Counted from the first letter of the stretch, positions 1-7,967 are shown. The stretch: 39,375 nt of DNA from Streptosporangiaceae bacterium (GCA_025934635.1 JAICWX010000049.1:1-39375); one strand, 5' to 3'. Made by a program: numbers and translations. Notes: generated by a model from the letters alone, not told the origin.

Positions 1-641
1 AGCAGCGCCGCGTCCTCGCCGGCCACCGGCGAGACCGTCTCGACCTCAGCCAGGCCGAGCCGCAGCGTCTCCGCCTCGGCCGTGCGCTCCCGCTCCGCCC
101 GCGTCAGCGCCTCGAGCTCGTCGCGGACCACGCGGTGCCTGCTGTACACCCGGCGGTACTCCGACAGGGCCGCGGCCAGCTCCTGGCCGCCGAACCGGTC
201 CAGCGCGTCGCGCTGTCGGCCGGGCTTGAGCAGCTGCTGCTGGTCCGACTGGCCGTGCACGGCCACCAGGTCGTCGGCCAGCACCTGGAGCAGCGACACC
301 GGCACCGAGTGCCCGCCGGCGAAGGCCCGGGACCGGCCCTCGGCCGAGACCGAGCGGCTGAGCACGAGCGAGGACCCGTTGTCGTCGAGGTCTCCCCCGG
401 CGTCCTCGACCTCGCGGGCCACCTCAGGGGAGACCAGCAGCCGTCCCTCCACCGCGGCCCGCGCGGCGCCGGGGCGCACCCGCGCCGGGTCGGCACGGCC
501 GCCGAAGAGCAGCCCGAGCGCCGTCACGACCATGGTCTTCCCGGCGCCGGTCTCGCCGGTCAGCGCCGTGAACCCGGCCGAGAGCTCGAGCACCGCGTCG
601 TCGATGACGCCGAGGCCGGTGATCCGGACTTCCTCAAGCAT
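1..641 (-). CDS. recN: DNA repair protein RecN, N-terminal part (cut by window edge)
   Basis: RecN is an SMC-like ATPase that acts in recombinational repair of double-strand breaks. The visible 213 residues begin MLEEVRITGLGVIDDAVLEL, the usual RecN start, with Walker A GETGAGKT at residues 29-36. The motif HGQSDQQQL about 140 residues further on is typical of RecN. The chain then enters the coiled-coil arm, rich in Glu, Arg and Ala, and leaves the window. The ATG at 639-641 lies inside the end of nadK (8-base overlap), so the two genes are probably translationally coupled. Identification is firm. The C-terminal half, with the signature and Walker B motifs, is outside the window. Confidence 0.95.
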   Translation of the reverse strand, partial: MLEEVRITGLGVIDDAVLELSAGFTALTGETGAGKTMVVTALGLLFGGRADPARVRPGAARAAVEGRLLVSPEVAREVEDAGGDLDDNGSSLVLSRSVSAEGRSRAFAGGHSVPVSLLQVLADDLVAVHGQSDQQQLLKPGRQRDALDRFGGQELAAALSEYRRVYSRHRVVRDELEALTRAERERTAEAETLRLGLAEVETVSPVAGEDAAL

Positions 642-1557
642 GCTTGCCTGTGTCCTCCCAGGTACGGCCGCGCCAGCCCGCCACGGGCAGGCCGAACTTG
701 GCCACCAGCCGGTCGGTGAAGTTCCCGACGCGGGCACCGGGCGCCTGCACCGTTGCGAGCAGGACCGGCAGTGCCCCGCGGCGGACCTCGACCCGGGCCC
801 CGGCTGGCAGATCGACCTTACGTCGACCATCGCACCACAAAACCGCCCCCGATGTCTCGGACGCCACGATCAGCTCGATCGCGAGTACCGACCGGGGCGA
901 TACCACCATCGGCGGCGCGAACAGCGCGTGCGCGCTGATCGGCACCATGAGCAGCGCCTCCACCTCGGGCCAGACCACCGGCCCGCCCGCGGAGAACCCG
1001 TAGGCGGTCGACCCGGTGGGGGTCGAGCACACCACCCCGTCGCAGCCCCAGCGGGACAGCGGGCGGCCGTCGACCTCGGTGATGACCTCGATCATCCGCT
1101 CCCGGGCCGCCTTCTCCACCGTGGCCTCGTTCAGCGCCCAGGTCGACGCGAGGACGTCACCGTTGGTCCGGACCGTCACGTCCAGGGTCATCCGCTCCTG
1201 GACCGCGTACTCCCCCGCCACCAGGTGGTCGACGGTATCGGCCAGCCCGTCCGGCTCCGCCTCGGCCAGGAAACCGACGTGGCCGAGGTTCACCCCGATC
1301 AGCGGCACCTGGGCCGGGCGGGAGAACTCGGCCGCCCGCAGCAGGGTGCCGTCACCGCCGAGGACGATGACGAACTCCACGCCCTCCGCCGCCCCGGGGC
1401 CGACCGGGACCTCTTCCGCACCGGGCGAGCTGAACTCGCCGGCGAGGGTGCGGACGGCGATGCCCGCGGCCGTCAGCCGCTCAGCCACGAACCGGGCGCT
1501 GCGCAGCGCGGCCTCCCGCCCGGTGTGCGCCGTCACCAGCACCGTCCGCTGTCCCAC
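634..1557 (-). CDS. nadK: NAD kinase
   Basis: This 307-residue protein phosphorylates NAD to NADP in the cytosol. The family motif GGDGT is at residues 67-71, NLGHVGFL at 90-97, NE at 143-144, and the conserved block TPTGSTAYGFSAGGP at about 179-193. Length is normal for the family. The start is GTG at 1555-1557, which shares one base with the TAG stop of tlyA (1557-1559). The end overlaps the recN start by eight bases. The tlyA-nadK-recN order is well known in actinobacteria, where the three genes are probably cotranscribed. Confidence 0.96.
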   Translation of the reverse strand: MGQRTVLVTAHTGREAALRSARFVAERLTAAGIAVRTLAGEFSSPGAEEVPVGPGAAEGVEFVIVLGGDGTLLRAAEFSRPAQVPLIGVNLGHVGFLAEAEPDGLADTVDHLVAGEYAVQERMTLDVTVRTNGDVLASTWALNEATVEKAARERMIEVITEVDGRPLSRWGCDGVVCSTPTGSTAYGFSAGGPVVWPEVEALLMVPISAHALFAPPMVVSPRSVLAIELIVASETSGAVLWCDGRRKVDLPAGARVEVRRGALPVLLATVQAPGARVGNFTDRLVAKFGLPVAGWRGRTWEDTGKHA

Positions 1558-2357
1558 TAGCTGGGTCCCTCCTCGATAGCCCGCTCCAGCTGTTCCTCGT
1601 CAAGCGGCGGCGCGCCACTGCGCAGCCATAGGAAGTACTCCACGTTACCGGCGGGTCCGGGCAGCGGGCTGGCGGTGACCCCCAGCGCGCCCAGGCCGAG
1701 CCGCTCCGCCGCGCCGGCCACCTTCTTTACCGCGTCCGCGCGATCGGCCGGGTCGCGCACCACGCCGCCCGCGCCGACCCGCCCCTTGCCCACCTCGAAC
1801 TGCGGCTTGACCAGCAGCACGAAACCCGCGCCGGGCGCGGCGCAGGCGGCCAGGGCCGGGAGCACCAGGGTGAGGGAGATGAAGGACAGGTCGGCCACGA
1901 CCAGCTCCGGGACCGGGTTCACGCCCTCCAGGGACCGCACGTTGACCCGGTCCATGACGGTCACCCGGGGATCGGTCCGCAGCGACCAGGCCAGCTGCCC
2001 GTAGCCCACGTCGGCCGCCACCACGTGCGCGGCGCCGGCCCGCAGCAGCACGTCGGTGAACCCGCCGGTGGACGCGCCCGCGTCCAGGGCCGCCCGGCCC
2101 GCCACGGCCAGGCCCTGCGGGGTGAACACCGCCAGTGCCCCGGCCAGCTTGTGCCCGCCGCGGGAGACGTAGCCCGGCTCTGAGGTGTCCGCGATGGTGA
2201 TCGGGGCGTCCCTGCTCACCTGGGTGGCGGCCTTGGCCGCGGGCTGGCCGGACACCGTCACCCGGCCGGCCGCCACCAGCTCGCCGGCCTGCTCCCGCGA
2301 CCGGGCCAGGCCGCGCCGGACCAGTTCGGCGTCGAGCCGTACCCGGGTTGCGGTCAA
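1557..2357 (-). CDS. tlyA: TlyA family rRNA 2'-O-methyltransferase
   Basis: TlyA methylates ribose 2'-OH groups in 16S and 23S rRNA; in mycobacteria its loss gives capreomycin resistance. The older name 'hemolysin' comes from the same family. The 266-residue protein has an N-terminal S4 RNA-binding domain (about residues 7-55, ending before GYVSRGGHKL) and an FtsJ-type SAM-binding fold with DAGASTGGFTD at 92-102. VKPQFEVGKG near residue 185 supplies another conserved lysine. The ATG at 2355-2357 overlaps the TGA of the small upstream gene (ATGA), and the end touches nadK. Function rests on family knowledge; the assignment is secure. Confidence 0.94.
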   Translation of the reverse strand: MTATRVRLDAELVRRGLARSREQAGELVAAGRVTVSGQPAAKAATQVSRDAPITIADTSEPGYVSRGGHKLAGALAVFTPQGLAVAGRAALDAGASTGGFTDVLLRAGAAHVVAADVGYGQLAWSLRTDPRVTVMDRVNVRSLEGVNPVPELVVADLSFISLTLVLPALAACAAPGAGFVLLVKPQFEVGKGRVGAGGVVRDPADRADAVKKVAGAAERLGLGALGVTASPLPGPAGNVEYFLWLRSGAPPLDEEQLERAIEEGPS

Positions 2358-2620
2358 GGCGAGCCCTCGTTGAGCTCGCCCAGGACGTCCCGGAGCCGTC
2401 CGTGCACCTCCTCGAGCACGGCGACGTGCTCGTCCACCGGGCGCCCGGCCAGGCGGCCGAGGCCGCCCACGGCCGCGTCCACCCGGTCATCGCCCGTGGG
2501 CGGCAGCCCGCCGGCCGGGCGCGGCGAGTGGTCGTCGGGGGCCACGGGGACCCTGCCTCGTTCGGTATCGGGATCTTGACCTTGATCCTCAATACCCTGG
2601 TCTGGGTATTCGTCGTTCAT
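2354..2620 (-). CDS. Small acidic conserved hypothetical protein
   Basis: An 88-residue acidic protein begins MNDEYPDQGIEDQGQD and ends with a helical stretch (VDEHVAVLEEVHGRLRDVLGEL). I recognise no domain. Small acidic proteins directly upstream of tlyA are common in actinomycetes. The stop overlaps the tlyA start by four bases (ATGA), which supports it as a real, coupled first gene. The first half is low in complexity and probably disordered; the second half looks like one amphipathic helix that could bind a partner. An inverted repeat lies just after the start codon. Confidence 0.7.
   Translation of the reverse strand: MNDEYPDQGIEDQGQDPDTERGRVPVAPDDHSPRPAGGLPPTGDDRVDAAVGGLGRLAGRPVDEHVAVLEEVHGRLRDVLGELNEGSP
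2591..2610. repeat. Inverted repeat at start of the small tlyA-upstream gene
   Basis: AATACCC (2591-2597) and GGGTATT (2604-2610) form a perfect 7-bp inverted repeat with a 6-base spacer. It begins about eight bases inside the minus-strand reading frame whose ATG is at 2618-2620, and lies some 70 bases upstream of the divergent SCP2-like gene. It could be a hairpin near the ribosome-binding region or an operator for the divergent pair. No function is shown. Confidence 0.45.
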
Positions 2621-2677
2621 GTGCTGTAGCCTCCGCGTGGAACGCTACCGTCCGATGCCGACTAGAGCGAGGCGCGC

Positions 2678-3022
2678 ATGGCTTCAGCCGAGGAGTGCCG
2701 TGAGGCACTGCAGACCCTCAGCGGGCGACTGACCGAGATGAGCCCGGCGGACCGGGCCAGCTACTTCGGCGAGCGCTCGATGAGCTGCCACGTGACCGAT
2801 CTAGGCGTGACGTTCGTGACCAGGTTCACGGATAACGGAGCCACACCGGTAACCGAGGCCAAGCCGGACGACCCGCCAGCCGACATCCGGCTGACCGCGA
2901 AGAGCGACGATGTCGTCTCGCTGTCCGCCACCCCGGCCAACATCGCCCGGATGTGGATCGCCGGCCGGGTCCAGGTCCACGCCAGCATGCGGGACCTGCT
3001 CGCGCTGCGCAAACTGCTCTGA
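2678..3022 (+). CDS. SCP2 sterol-carrier-like domain protein
   Basis: This 114-residue protein is one compact domain resembling the SCP2/sterol-transfer fold. It has an early region on which FTDNGATPVTEAKPDD could form a hairpin, then DIRLTAKSDDVVSLSATPANIARMWIAGRVQVHASMRDLLALRKLL. The pattern 'DDV..L......P..AW..GRV.V.......LL.L...L' is typical of the family, which binds lipids or other hydrophobic ligands. The ligand is unknown. The ATG at 2678 follows GAGGCGCGC. The histidine phosphatase starts 15 bases after the stop, so the two probably share a transcript. Confidence 0.75.
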   Translation: MASAEECREALQTLSGRLTEMSPADRASYFGERSMSCHVTDLGVTFVTRFTDNGATPVTEAKPDDPPADIRLTAKSDDVVSLSATPANIARMWIAGRVQVHASMRDLLALRKLL

Positions 3023-3037
3023 GTAAGTTGCTGAGCT

Positions 3038-3631
3038 ATGGGCGAGCTGATCCTGCTGAGGCACGGCGAGACCGAGTGGAGCCTGTCGGGGAAGCACACC
3101 GGCCGGACCGACATCCCGCTCACCCCGAAGGGTGAGGCGGCGGCCAAGGCGCTGGCCCCGATGCTGTCCCGGCGGGACATCGTGGCCGTCTTCACCAGCC
3201 CCGCCCGGCGGGCGGTGACGACCGCGGCCTTCGCCGGCCTGAGCAGCGCCCAGCCCGATACCGACCTGTGGGAATGGGATTACGGCGGCTACGAGGGGCT
3301 GACCACGCCGCAGATCCTCAAGACCAGGCCCGGCTGGGACCTGTGGCGTGACGGCGTGATCCCCGGCGATGCGGCGCACCCCGGCGAGAGCATCGAGCAG
3401 GTGGCCCACCGGGCCGGCCGGCTGCTGGCGCGGGTCGTCCCGATGCTGGCCGGCGGGGACGTCGCGCTGGTCTCGCACGGCCACGCGCTGCGCGTGCTGA
3501 CCGCCTGCTACCTGCTCATCGACCCGGCCGCCGGGCGGCTGTTCAAGCTGGACACCGGGACGGTCAGCACCCTCGGCACCGAGCACGCCACGCACGTCAT
3601 CACGTCCTGGAACGTGCCGCCCGCGCCCTAG
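3038..3631 (+). CDS. Histidine phosphatase family protein
   Basis: This is a cytosolic 197-residue member of the phosphoglycerate mutase-like (histidine phosphatase) superfamily. The catalytic motif LLRHGETEWSLSGKHTGRTD starts at residue 6, with His9 as the phospho-acceptor; the second histidine is in LVSHGHALRV near residue 147. The second Arg is in TSPARRAVTTAAFAG. Length matches small acid phosphatases and cofactor-dependent mutases of this family. The substrate cannot be read from sequence. It lies 15 bases downstream of the SCP2-like gene and converges with cutA, from which it is separated by nine bases. Confidence 0.88.
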   Translation: MGELILLRHGETEWSLSGKHTGRTDIPLTPKGEAAAKALAPMLSRRDIVAVFTSPARRAVTTAAFAGLSSAQPDTDLWEWDYGGYEGLTTPQILKTRPGWDLWRDGVIPGDAAHPGESIEQVAHRAGRLLARVVPMLAGGDVALVSHGHALRVLTACYLLIDPAAGRLFKLDTGTVSTLGTEHATHVITSWNVPPAP

Positions 3632-3640
3632 CCGGGCCGG

Positions 3641-3991
3641 TCAGCCTAAGGCGTCCTGAGGGCGGCGGGTCTCGTCGCGCATCCAGGTCAGGTAGGCGGC
3701 CGAGCCCGCCAGGATAGGCAGTGCGACGATCTCGGGCTCGTCGTAGCTGTGCCGTTCGGTGAGAAAGGCCGCGAGCTCGTCGTACCGGTCGGCCGGGAGC
3801 TTGAGCAGCACCAGCCACTCCTCGGCGCGCTCCAGGGTGCCGTCCCACCAGTACGTAGACGTCACCGGCCCGGCCACCTGCGCGCACGCGGCCAGCCGGG
3901 ATTCGACCGCGGCGCGGGAGAGTTCCATCGCCTCGGCCCGCGAATCGGTCGTCGTCTGCACCTGGAGGTACTGAACCTCAGGGTCCGCCAT
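3641..3991 (-). CDS. cutA: CutA divalent-cation tolerance protein
   Basis: The 116-residue protein matches CutA1, a small trimeric PII-like protein linked to copper and other divalent-metal tolerance. It has the typical order: VQTTTDSRAEAMELSRAAVESRLAACAQ, then the YWWDGTLERAEEWLVLLKLP core, then HSYDEPEIVALPILAGSAAYLTWM. I chose the ATG at 3989-3991 (MADPEVQYLQV) because it gives family length; the open frame extends further upstream but has no CutA-like content there. It is convergent with the histidine phosphatase and divergent from purC. Its molecular role in actinomycetes is not settled. Confidence 0.92.
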   Translation of the reverse strand: MADPEVQYLQVQTTTDSRAEAMELSRAAVESRLAACAQVAGPVTSTYWWDGTLERAEEWLVLLKLPADRYDELAAFLTERHSYDEPEIVALPILAGSAAYLTWMRDETRRPQDALG

Positions 3992-4072
3992 AGCGCTGAT
4001 CGTACGCCTGCCGGGTCCTAGTACGCTGGCCCCGTTCTGGCTGGGCTGCCCGTCCTTGCCGGAGATTGGGAG

Positions 4073-4906
4073 GTGCGCGGGTTGGAACTGGTGCATTCGG
4101 GGAAAGTCCGGGAGCTCTACGCCGACGGCGACGATCTCATCATGGTCGCCTCGGACCGGGTGAGCGTCTATGACGTGGTGCTGCCGACGCCGGTCCCGGG
4201 CAAGGGCCGGGTACTGACGCAGCTGTCGCTGTGGTGGTTCGGCCAGCTCGCCGGCGTGATCCCCAACCACGTGATCTCCGGCACCGACGTGCCCGCCGAG
4301 TGGTCCGGCCGGGCCATCCGGTGCCGGCGGCTGGAGATGCTGCCGGTGGAGTGCATCGCCCGCGGCTACCTGGCCGGCCTCGGCCTGACCTCCTACCGCG
4401 ACGCCGGCACGATCTCGGGCGTGCCGCTGCCGCCCGGCCTGGAGGAGGGATCGCGGCTGCCCGAGCCCGTCTTCACCCCCACCACCACGGCCGCGGCCGG
4501 CCACGACGAGCCGATGACGTTCGACGATGTGGCGGAGGTGGTCGGCGGGCCGGTGGCGGCCGAACTGAGGCGCGCCACCCTGGAGGTGTACCGCCGGGGC
4601 GCCGAGCTGGCCGCCGCGCGCGGCATCGTGATCGCGGATACCAAGCTGGAGTTCGGCCTGCTCCCGGACGGGACGCTGATGCTGGCCGACGAGGTGCTCA
4701 CGCCCGACTCGTCGCGGTTCTGGCTGGCCGACCAGTGGCAGCCGGGCCGCCCGCAGCGGTCACTGGACAAGCAGTTCGTCCGGGACTGGTCGGCCAGCCT
4801 GGACTGGGACCGCCGGCCGCCGGGCCCGGCGATCCCTGATGACGTAGTGGCGGCCACCCAGGCCCGCTACGCCGAGCTCTACGCCCGGCTCACCGGCGGT
4901 GAATGA
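4073..4906 (+). CDS. purC: SAICAR synthetase (purine biosynthesis)
   Basis: PurC joins CAIR and aspartate using ATP to make SAICAR, a step of IMP synthesis. The 277-residue protein has HSGKVRELYADGDDLIMVASDRVSVYD at the N-terminus, the conserved VECIARGYLAG, the ATP-site stretch VIADTKLEFGL, and LADEVLTPDSSRFW. The start is GTG at 4073-4075, preceded by GGAG at 4061-4064 with eight bases between. The family is usually about 240-300 residues, so the gene is complete. The last eight bases overlap the next reading frame, an ABC ATPase-permease fusion with no evident link to purines. Confidence 0.96.
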   Translation: MRGLELVHSGKVRELYADGDDLIMVASDRVSVYDVVLPTPVPGKGRVLTQLSLWWFGQLAGVIPNHVISGTDVPAEWSGRAIRCRRLEMLPVECIARGYLAGLGLTSYRDAGTISGVPLPPGLEEGSRLPEPVFTPTTTAAAGHDEPMTFDDVAEVVGGPVAAELRRATLEVYRRGAELAAARGIVIADTKLEFGLLPDGTLMLADEVLTPDSSRFWLADQWQPGRPQRSLDKQFVRDWSASLDWDRRPPGPAIPDDVVAATQARYAELYARLTGGE

Positions 4907-6392
4907 TCCCGCCCTGGTCGTGCGGGCCCGCCGGCTGCGGGCGGCCCGGGGCGTGGTGGTGGCCAGGGACGTGACGCTGGCGGCCGCGCCCGGCGACGTG
5001 GTGGCGGTCGAGGGGCCGAACGGCTCGGGGAAGAGCACGCTGCTGGCCGCGGCGGCCGGGCTGCTGCCGGCCGACAGCGCGAGCGTCCGGCCCGGTTCCG
5101 TCGGCTATGCCCCCGAACGAGCTGGCACCTTGCCCCGGATACCGCTCCAGCGGTGGCTCGTCGGCCTGGCCCGGACCGCGGGCCTGGACCGGGAGGAATC
5201 GGCCCGGCGGGCCGGGGACCTGCTCGGCCGGCTCGGCCTGGCCCATGCGTCGGCCGTGTCGCTGCCCGCGCTGTCCCGCGGCAACGCGCAGCGCGCGCTG
5301 GTCGCCCAGGCCCTGCTGGCCGACCCGGACCTGCTCATCCTCGACGAGCCGTCCGGCGGCCTGGACGCCGACGGGGTGACGCGGGTGGCGGCCGAGATCG
5401 AGCGGGCCGCCGGACGCCAGGCGGTGGTGCTGGTGGCGCGGCACCCGACCGCGCCGCTGCCGCTGCCCGCCGGACTGACCTGGCGGCTGCACGACGGCGG
5501 CGTCGACACCCGGCCCCGGGACGGCGATCCGCATCGGCTCGCGGCCGGCCTGATGGAGGTCGAGACCGGCGACGGGACCGTCCGGCGGGTGGATCAGGCG
5601 GGGCTGCCCGCCGTGCTCCGCGCGGCGCTGGACGCGGGGCTGGCCATCCGGCGGGTCCAGCCGGTGCTCGCCACCCCGCCGGGCGCGGTCGTTGCCTCAC
5701 CCGAGGTGACGGCCCGGCCCTCCCCGCGGCGGGCGGGTGCGGTCCGGCGGGTACTGCACGGTGCGGCGCACCGGTGCCGGCTGCTCGCCTCGTCGCAGTG
5801 GTTCCTGGCGCCGGTGCTGCTGTTCCTGATCGTGCTGGGCGTGGTCTACGCGACCGACGCCGGCCCTCCGCTGCAGGCCGCGGCGGTCACCGCGATCACG
5901 CTGGTGCCCGTGCTGAGCTGGCTGGCCGTGCTGGCCCACCGGGTGGACGGCCGGGAAATGGCCCGCGCCTTCGCCGCGCACGCCGGCGGCCGGGCCCGGG
6001 CGCACCTGGCGACCGACCTGGGGCTGGCGCCGTTCGCGGTGCTGCTGTCCCTGGCGGCGCTGGTCGCCCCGCTGATCAGCCAGGGCGAGCATCCCCATCC
6101 GGCCCTGGTGGACGGCCGGATCGTGGTGCTGCACCTGGCGGCGGCGGTGTTCGGCGCCGGGATCGGCTCGCTGCTGGCGCTGATCGAGCGGGCCGGGTGG
6201 CGGCTGCTGGCCGCGGTGGCGCTGTACCTGGTGCTGTTCGTCGCCCGGGACACGCCGATGTCGCCGCTGCTGCGGCTGAGCACCCACCCGGCCACGCTGC
6301 AGACGCCGGCCGGCGGCCCGGCCGCCTGGCTCTTCGGGCCGGGACTGGCGCTGATGGCGGTGGCCGCGCTGCTGGGCACCCGGCTCACCTAG
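4899..6392 (+). CDS. ABC transporter, ATPase fused to six-helix membrane domain
   Basis: The 497-residue protein has an N-terminal nucleotide-binding domain: Walker A GPNGSGKST at 39-47, a degenerate signature LSRGN near 125, Walker B LLILDEP at 145-151 and an H-loop histidine in ARHPTAP. A Pro/Ala-rich linker follows, then from about residue 300 six hydrophobic segments, for example FLAPVLLFLIVLGVVY and AAAVTAITLVPVLSWLAVLA. ATPase-first, membrane-second order is the ABCG-like or reverse layout and suggests a half-size exporter. GTG at 4899-4901 overlaps purC by eight bases. Substrate is unknown. The signature glycine-to-arginine change is seen in other real exporters, so it need not mean inactivity. 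Confidence 0.85.
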   Translation: MNDPALVVRARRLRAARGVVVARDVTLAAAPGDVVAVEGPNGSGKSTLLAAAAGLLPADSASVRPGSVGYAPERAGTLPRIPLQRWLVGLARTAGLDREESARRAGDLLGRLGLAHASAVSLPALSRGNAQRALVAQALLADPDLLILDEPSGGLDADGVTRVAAEIERAAGRQAVVLVARHPTAPLPLPAGLTWRLHDGGVDTRPRDGDPHRLAAGLMEVETGDGTVRRVDQAGLPAVLRAALDAGLAIRRVQPVLATPPGAVVASPEVTARPSPRRAGAVRRVLHGAAHRCRLLASSQWFLAPVLLFLIVLGVVYATDAGPPLQAAAVTAITLVPVLSWLAVLAHRVDGREMARAFAAHAGGRARAHLATDLGLAPFAVLLSLAALVAPLISQGEHPHPALVDGRIVVLHLAAAVFGAGIGSLLALIERAGWRLLAAVALYLVLFVARDTPMSPLLRLSTHPATLQTPAGGPAAWLFGPGLALMAVAALLGTRLT

Positions 6393-6442
6393 GCTGATCG
6401 TGGAGCCCGGCGGAACCAGGTCATCGCAGAGCTGCTGGCTGG

Positions 6443-7141
6443 TCAGGTCCTGATGCAGGTGTAGGCGCCGTACAGGCGGCCCTGGAACTCCGCCGCGACG
6501 ATCTCGAAGCCGGCCGCGGCGAGCATCGGCTCGAGCAGCCAGCGGAAGGTGCTGAACTCGGTGCGGATGTGCTCGGCGTAGTCCTCGCCGGTGTATCCCT
6601 GCGCCGGGTCGGCCGCGGCGTACCGGAACCACTCCCGGAACACGTCCTCGGTCTCGGCGGGACGGAAGTCGTAGATCAGGTCGCGCAGCCGCAGCACCCC
6701 GCCGGGCCGCAGCATCCGCGCGATCCGGTCCAGGGCCAGCGCCTTCCAGAAATCGGGGAGCTGGTGCAGGGCATGGCGGGTGTACACGCCGTCGGCCGGC
6801 GGCCCGGCGTGCTGATAGCTGAGGAAGCCCGCGCGCACGCAGTCCAGGTTGCCCAGCCCTTCGGCGGCGGCTCGCTCGCGCAGCAGGGCGAGCATGGCCG
6901 GCGAGACGTCCACCGCCGTCACCTGCCCGAACCGGCGGGCCGCGGCGAGCGCGAACTGCCCGGTGCCCGTCCCCAGGTCCACCACCGCCGACTCTGCGGC
7001 GAGGCCCTGGGCCGTGAAGGCATCCAGGTCAGCAGCCGGATCCGGGTAACCCTGCTTGCGGTCGAACCCGGCCACGAAGGCCGCGTCGAGGTGCTCGGGT
7101 CCCGCGTACGCCATCTCGTCGATCATCCATGACTCAGCCAC
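6443..7141 (-). CDS. Class I SAM-dependent methyltransferase
   Basis: This is a Rossmann-fold methyltransferase with the SAM motif VVDLGTGTGQFALAAARR, then VTAVDVSPAML (acidic residue for the ribose), and a late PGGVLRLRDLIYDF strand. The N-terminal MIDEMAYAGPEHLDAAFVAGFDRKQG is a lead-in seen in many actinobacterial methyltransferases. I take the GTG at 7139-7141 (VAESWMIDEM); the open frame continues to 7207 but that extra part looks unlike coding sequence, and ATG at 7128-7130 is also possible. The substrate is unknown. The gene is convergent with the ABC fusion gene and its upstream region holds two hairpins. Confidence 0.82.
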   Translation of the reverse strand: MAESWMIDEMAYAGPEHLDAAFVAGFDRKQGYPDPAADLDAFTAQGLAAESAVVDLGTGTGQFALAAARRFGQVTAVDVSPAMLALLRERAAAEGLGNLDCVRAGFLSYQHAGPPADGVYTRHALHQLPDFWKALALDRIARMLRPGGVLRLRDLIYDFRPAETEDVFREWFRYAAADPAQGYTGEDYAEHIRTEFSTFRWLLEPMLAAAGFEIVAAEFQGRLYGAYTCIRT

Positions 7142-7310
7142 GAGGCCATTGTCCCCGGCGTGGCAAGTCGTTTCCCGGGCTGAGCGCCGCAGCGTGCTCG
7201 CGCTCACGGTGGTCCGCCGACTAGGACGGCGCGGGTTCGGGCCTCAGGATCCGCATCCGCATCACAGGACCCGGCCGTCACCCGCCCGGCTCCGGTGCGG
7301 CTTCCGGCAA

Positions 7311-7335
7311 CGACATCGATGCTCCATCGATGCCG
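7311..7335. repeat. Palindromic hairpin, copy A
   Basis: Arms CGACATCGATG (7311-7321) and CATCGATGCCG (7325-7335) flank the three-base apex CTC, giving an 11-bp stem with one mismatch. The apex ATG-CTC-CAT is identical in copies B (7335-7373) and C (36056-36082). It lies in a 400-base non-coding stretch between the methyltransferase and marR genes. There is no U-tract, so it does not look like a standard terminator. Confidence 0.6.
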
Positions 7336-7373
7336 CGATCACGGCCTGGATGCTCCATCCATGCCGTGGTCGC
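7335..7373. repeat. Palindromic hairpin, copy B (18-bp stem)
   Basis: Starting where copy A ends, 7335-7352 pairs with 7356-7373 around the apex CTC (7353-7355). All 18 positions pair, one as G.T and one (C7346 with T7362) mismatched. The inner stem here is TGGATG/CATCCA, whereas copy A has TCGATG/CATCGA, so both sides changed together. The rest of 7142-7510 shows no convincing gene; a 91-codon minus-strand frame (7262-7537) spans the hairpins and is probably spurious. Confidence 0.6.
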
Positions 7374-7517
7374 GCCCCGCCCGGGATGCGGCGGCCCGGG
7401 GGCCGGGTGCACCACGGGCACCAGCAGCCCCGCGAGGCGGCCGCTACCTCCAGAAGAGCCGAGCCCGGCGCTCCCTCCAGCAAGGCCATACCCGTGCGCG
7501 GCGCTGGCGCAAAATAG

Positions 7518-7559
7518 TTCATTTCCGTATAATCCATTTCCGTGATATCCGAAAATGAA
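7518..7559 (+). promoter_or_regulatory. marR promoter and likely autoregulatory operator
   Basis: TATAAT at 7528-7533 is a perfect -10 hexamer, a rare AT-rich patch here. It ends eight bases before the GTG at 7542, so the transcript should start at or near the start codon (leaderless). Around it, CATTTCCGT occurs twice in direct orientation (7520-7528 and 7535-7543), and TTCATTTCCG (7518-7527) is mirrored by CGAAAATGAA (7550-7559). Half-sites on both sides of a -10 box are what an autorepressing MarR protein needs. No good -35 is seen. Confidence 0.65.
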
Positions 7560-7967
7560 GTATCTGGGGTGGTGCTCGCGCTGCAGCGGGCTACGCATCA
7601 CACGCTGCATGCGCTGAGCGCCGCGCTGGCCGACCTTCACCTGTCGGCGGCGGAGATCAACGCGCTGGCCAACCTGGGCGAGGGCGGGACGCTCAGCGTC
7701 CGGCAGCTCAGCGAGCGGACCGGCACTCGGGCCAGCACGCTGACCGGGCTGCTCGACCGGCTGGAGAACCGCGGTTACCTGGTGCGGGAGCTGGACCCGT
7801 CCGACCGCCGCTCGTTCCGGCTGCCGCTCACCGGCCTGGGCCAGGGGGTGGCCGCCCGGGCGCGCGCCGCCATCGCGGACCTGGAACGAGACGCGCTGGC
7901 ACGGCTGGACGCGACCCAGCTGGCCGGCTACCACGCCGTCATCACCGCCCTGCAGGAGGCCTGCTGA
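7542..7967 (+). CDS. MarR family transcriptional regulator
   Basis: A 141-residue winged-helix regulator. The recognition region is LSVRQLSERTGTRASTLTGLLDRLENRGYLVRELDPSDRRSFRLPLTGLG, the standard MarR helix-turn-helix and wing with the DPxDRR motif. Flanking helices should form the dimer. The start is GTG at 7542, with no ribosome site but a -10 box just upstream, so the message is likely leaderless. The stop shares a base with the ATG of the next gene (TGATG), so that gene is the probable partner and perhaps the regulatory target. The ligand is unknown. Confidence 0.9.
   Translation: MISENEVSGVVLALQRATHHTLHALSAALADLHLSAAEINALANLGEGGTLSVRQLSERTGTRASTLTGLLDRLENRGYLVRELDPSDRRSFRLPLTGLGQGVAARARAAIADLERDALARLDATQLAGYHAVITALQEAC

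Noticed and set aside
82..1560. Long plus-strand open frame of 492 codons across recN and nadK
   Set aside because: It lacks family motifs, is Arg/Ser-rich in the way GC-rich shadow frames are, and lies opposite two firm genes.
7311..7373. Hairpins A and B as Rho-independent terminators
   Set aside because: No run of T follows either on any strand, and the identical apex in copy C suggests another role.
7262..7537. Small minus-strand frame of 91 codons in the gap before marR
   Set aside because: It overlaps the two hairpins and the MarR operator, has no recognisable content and no strong start.
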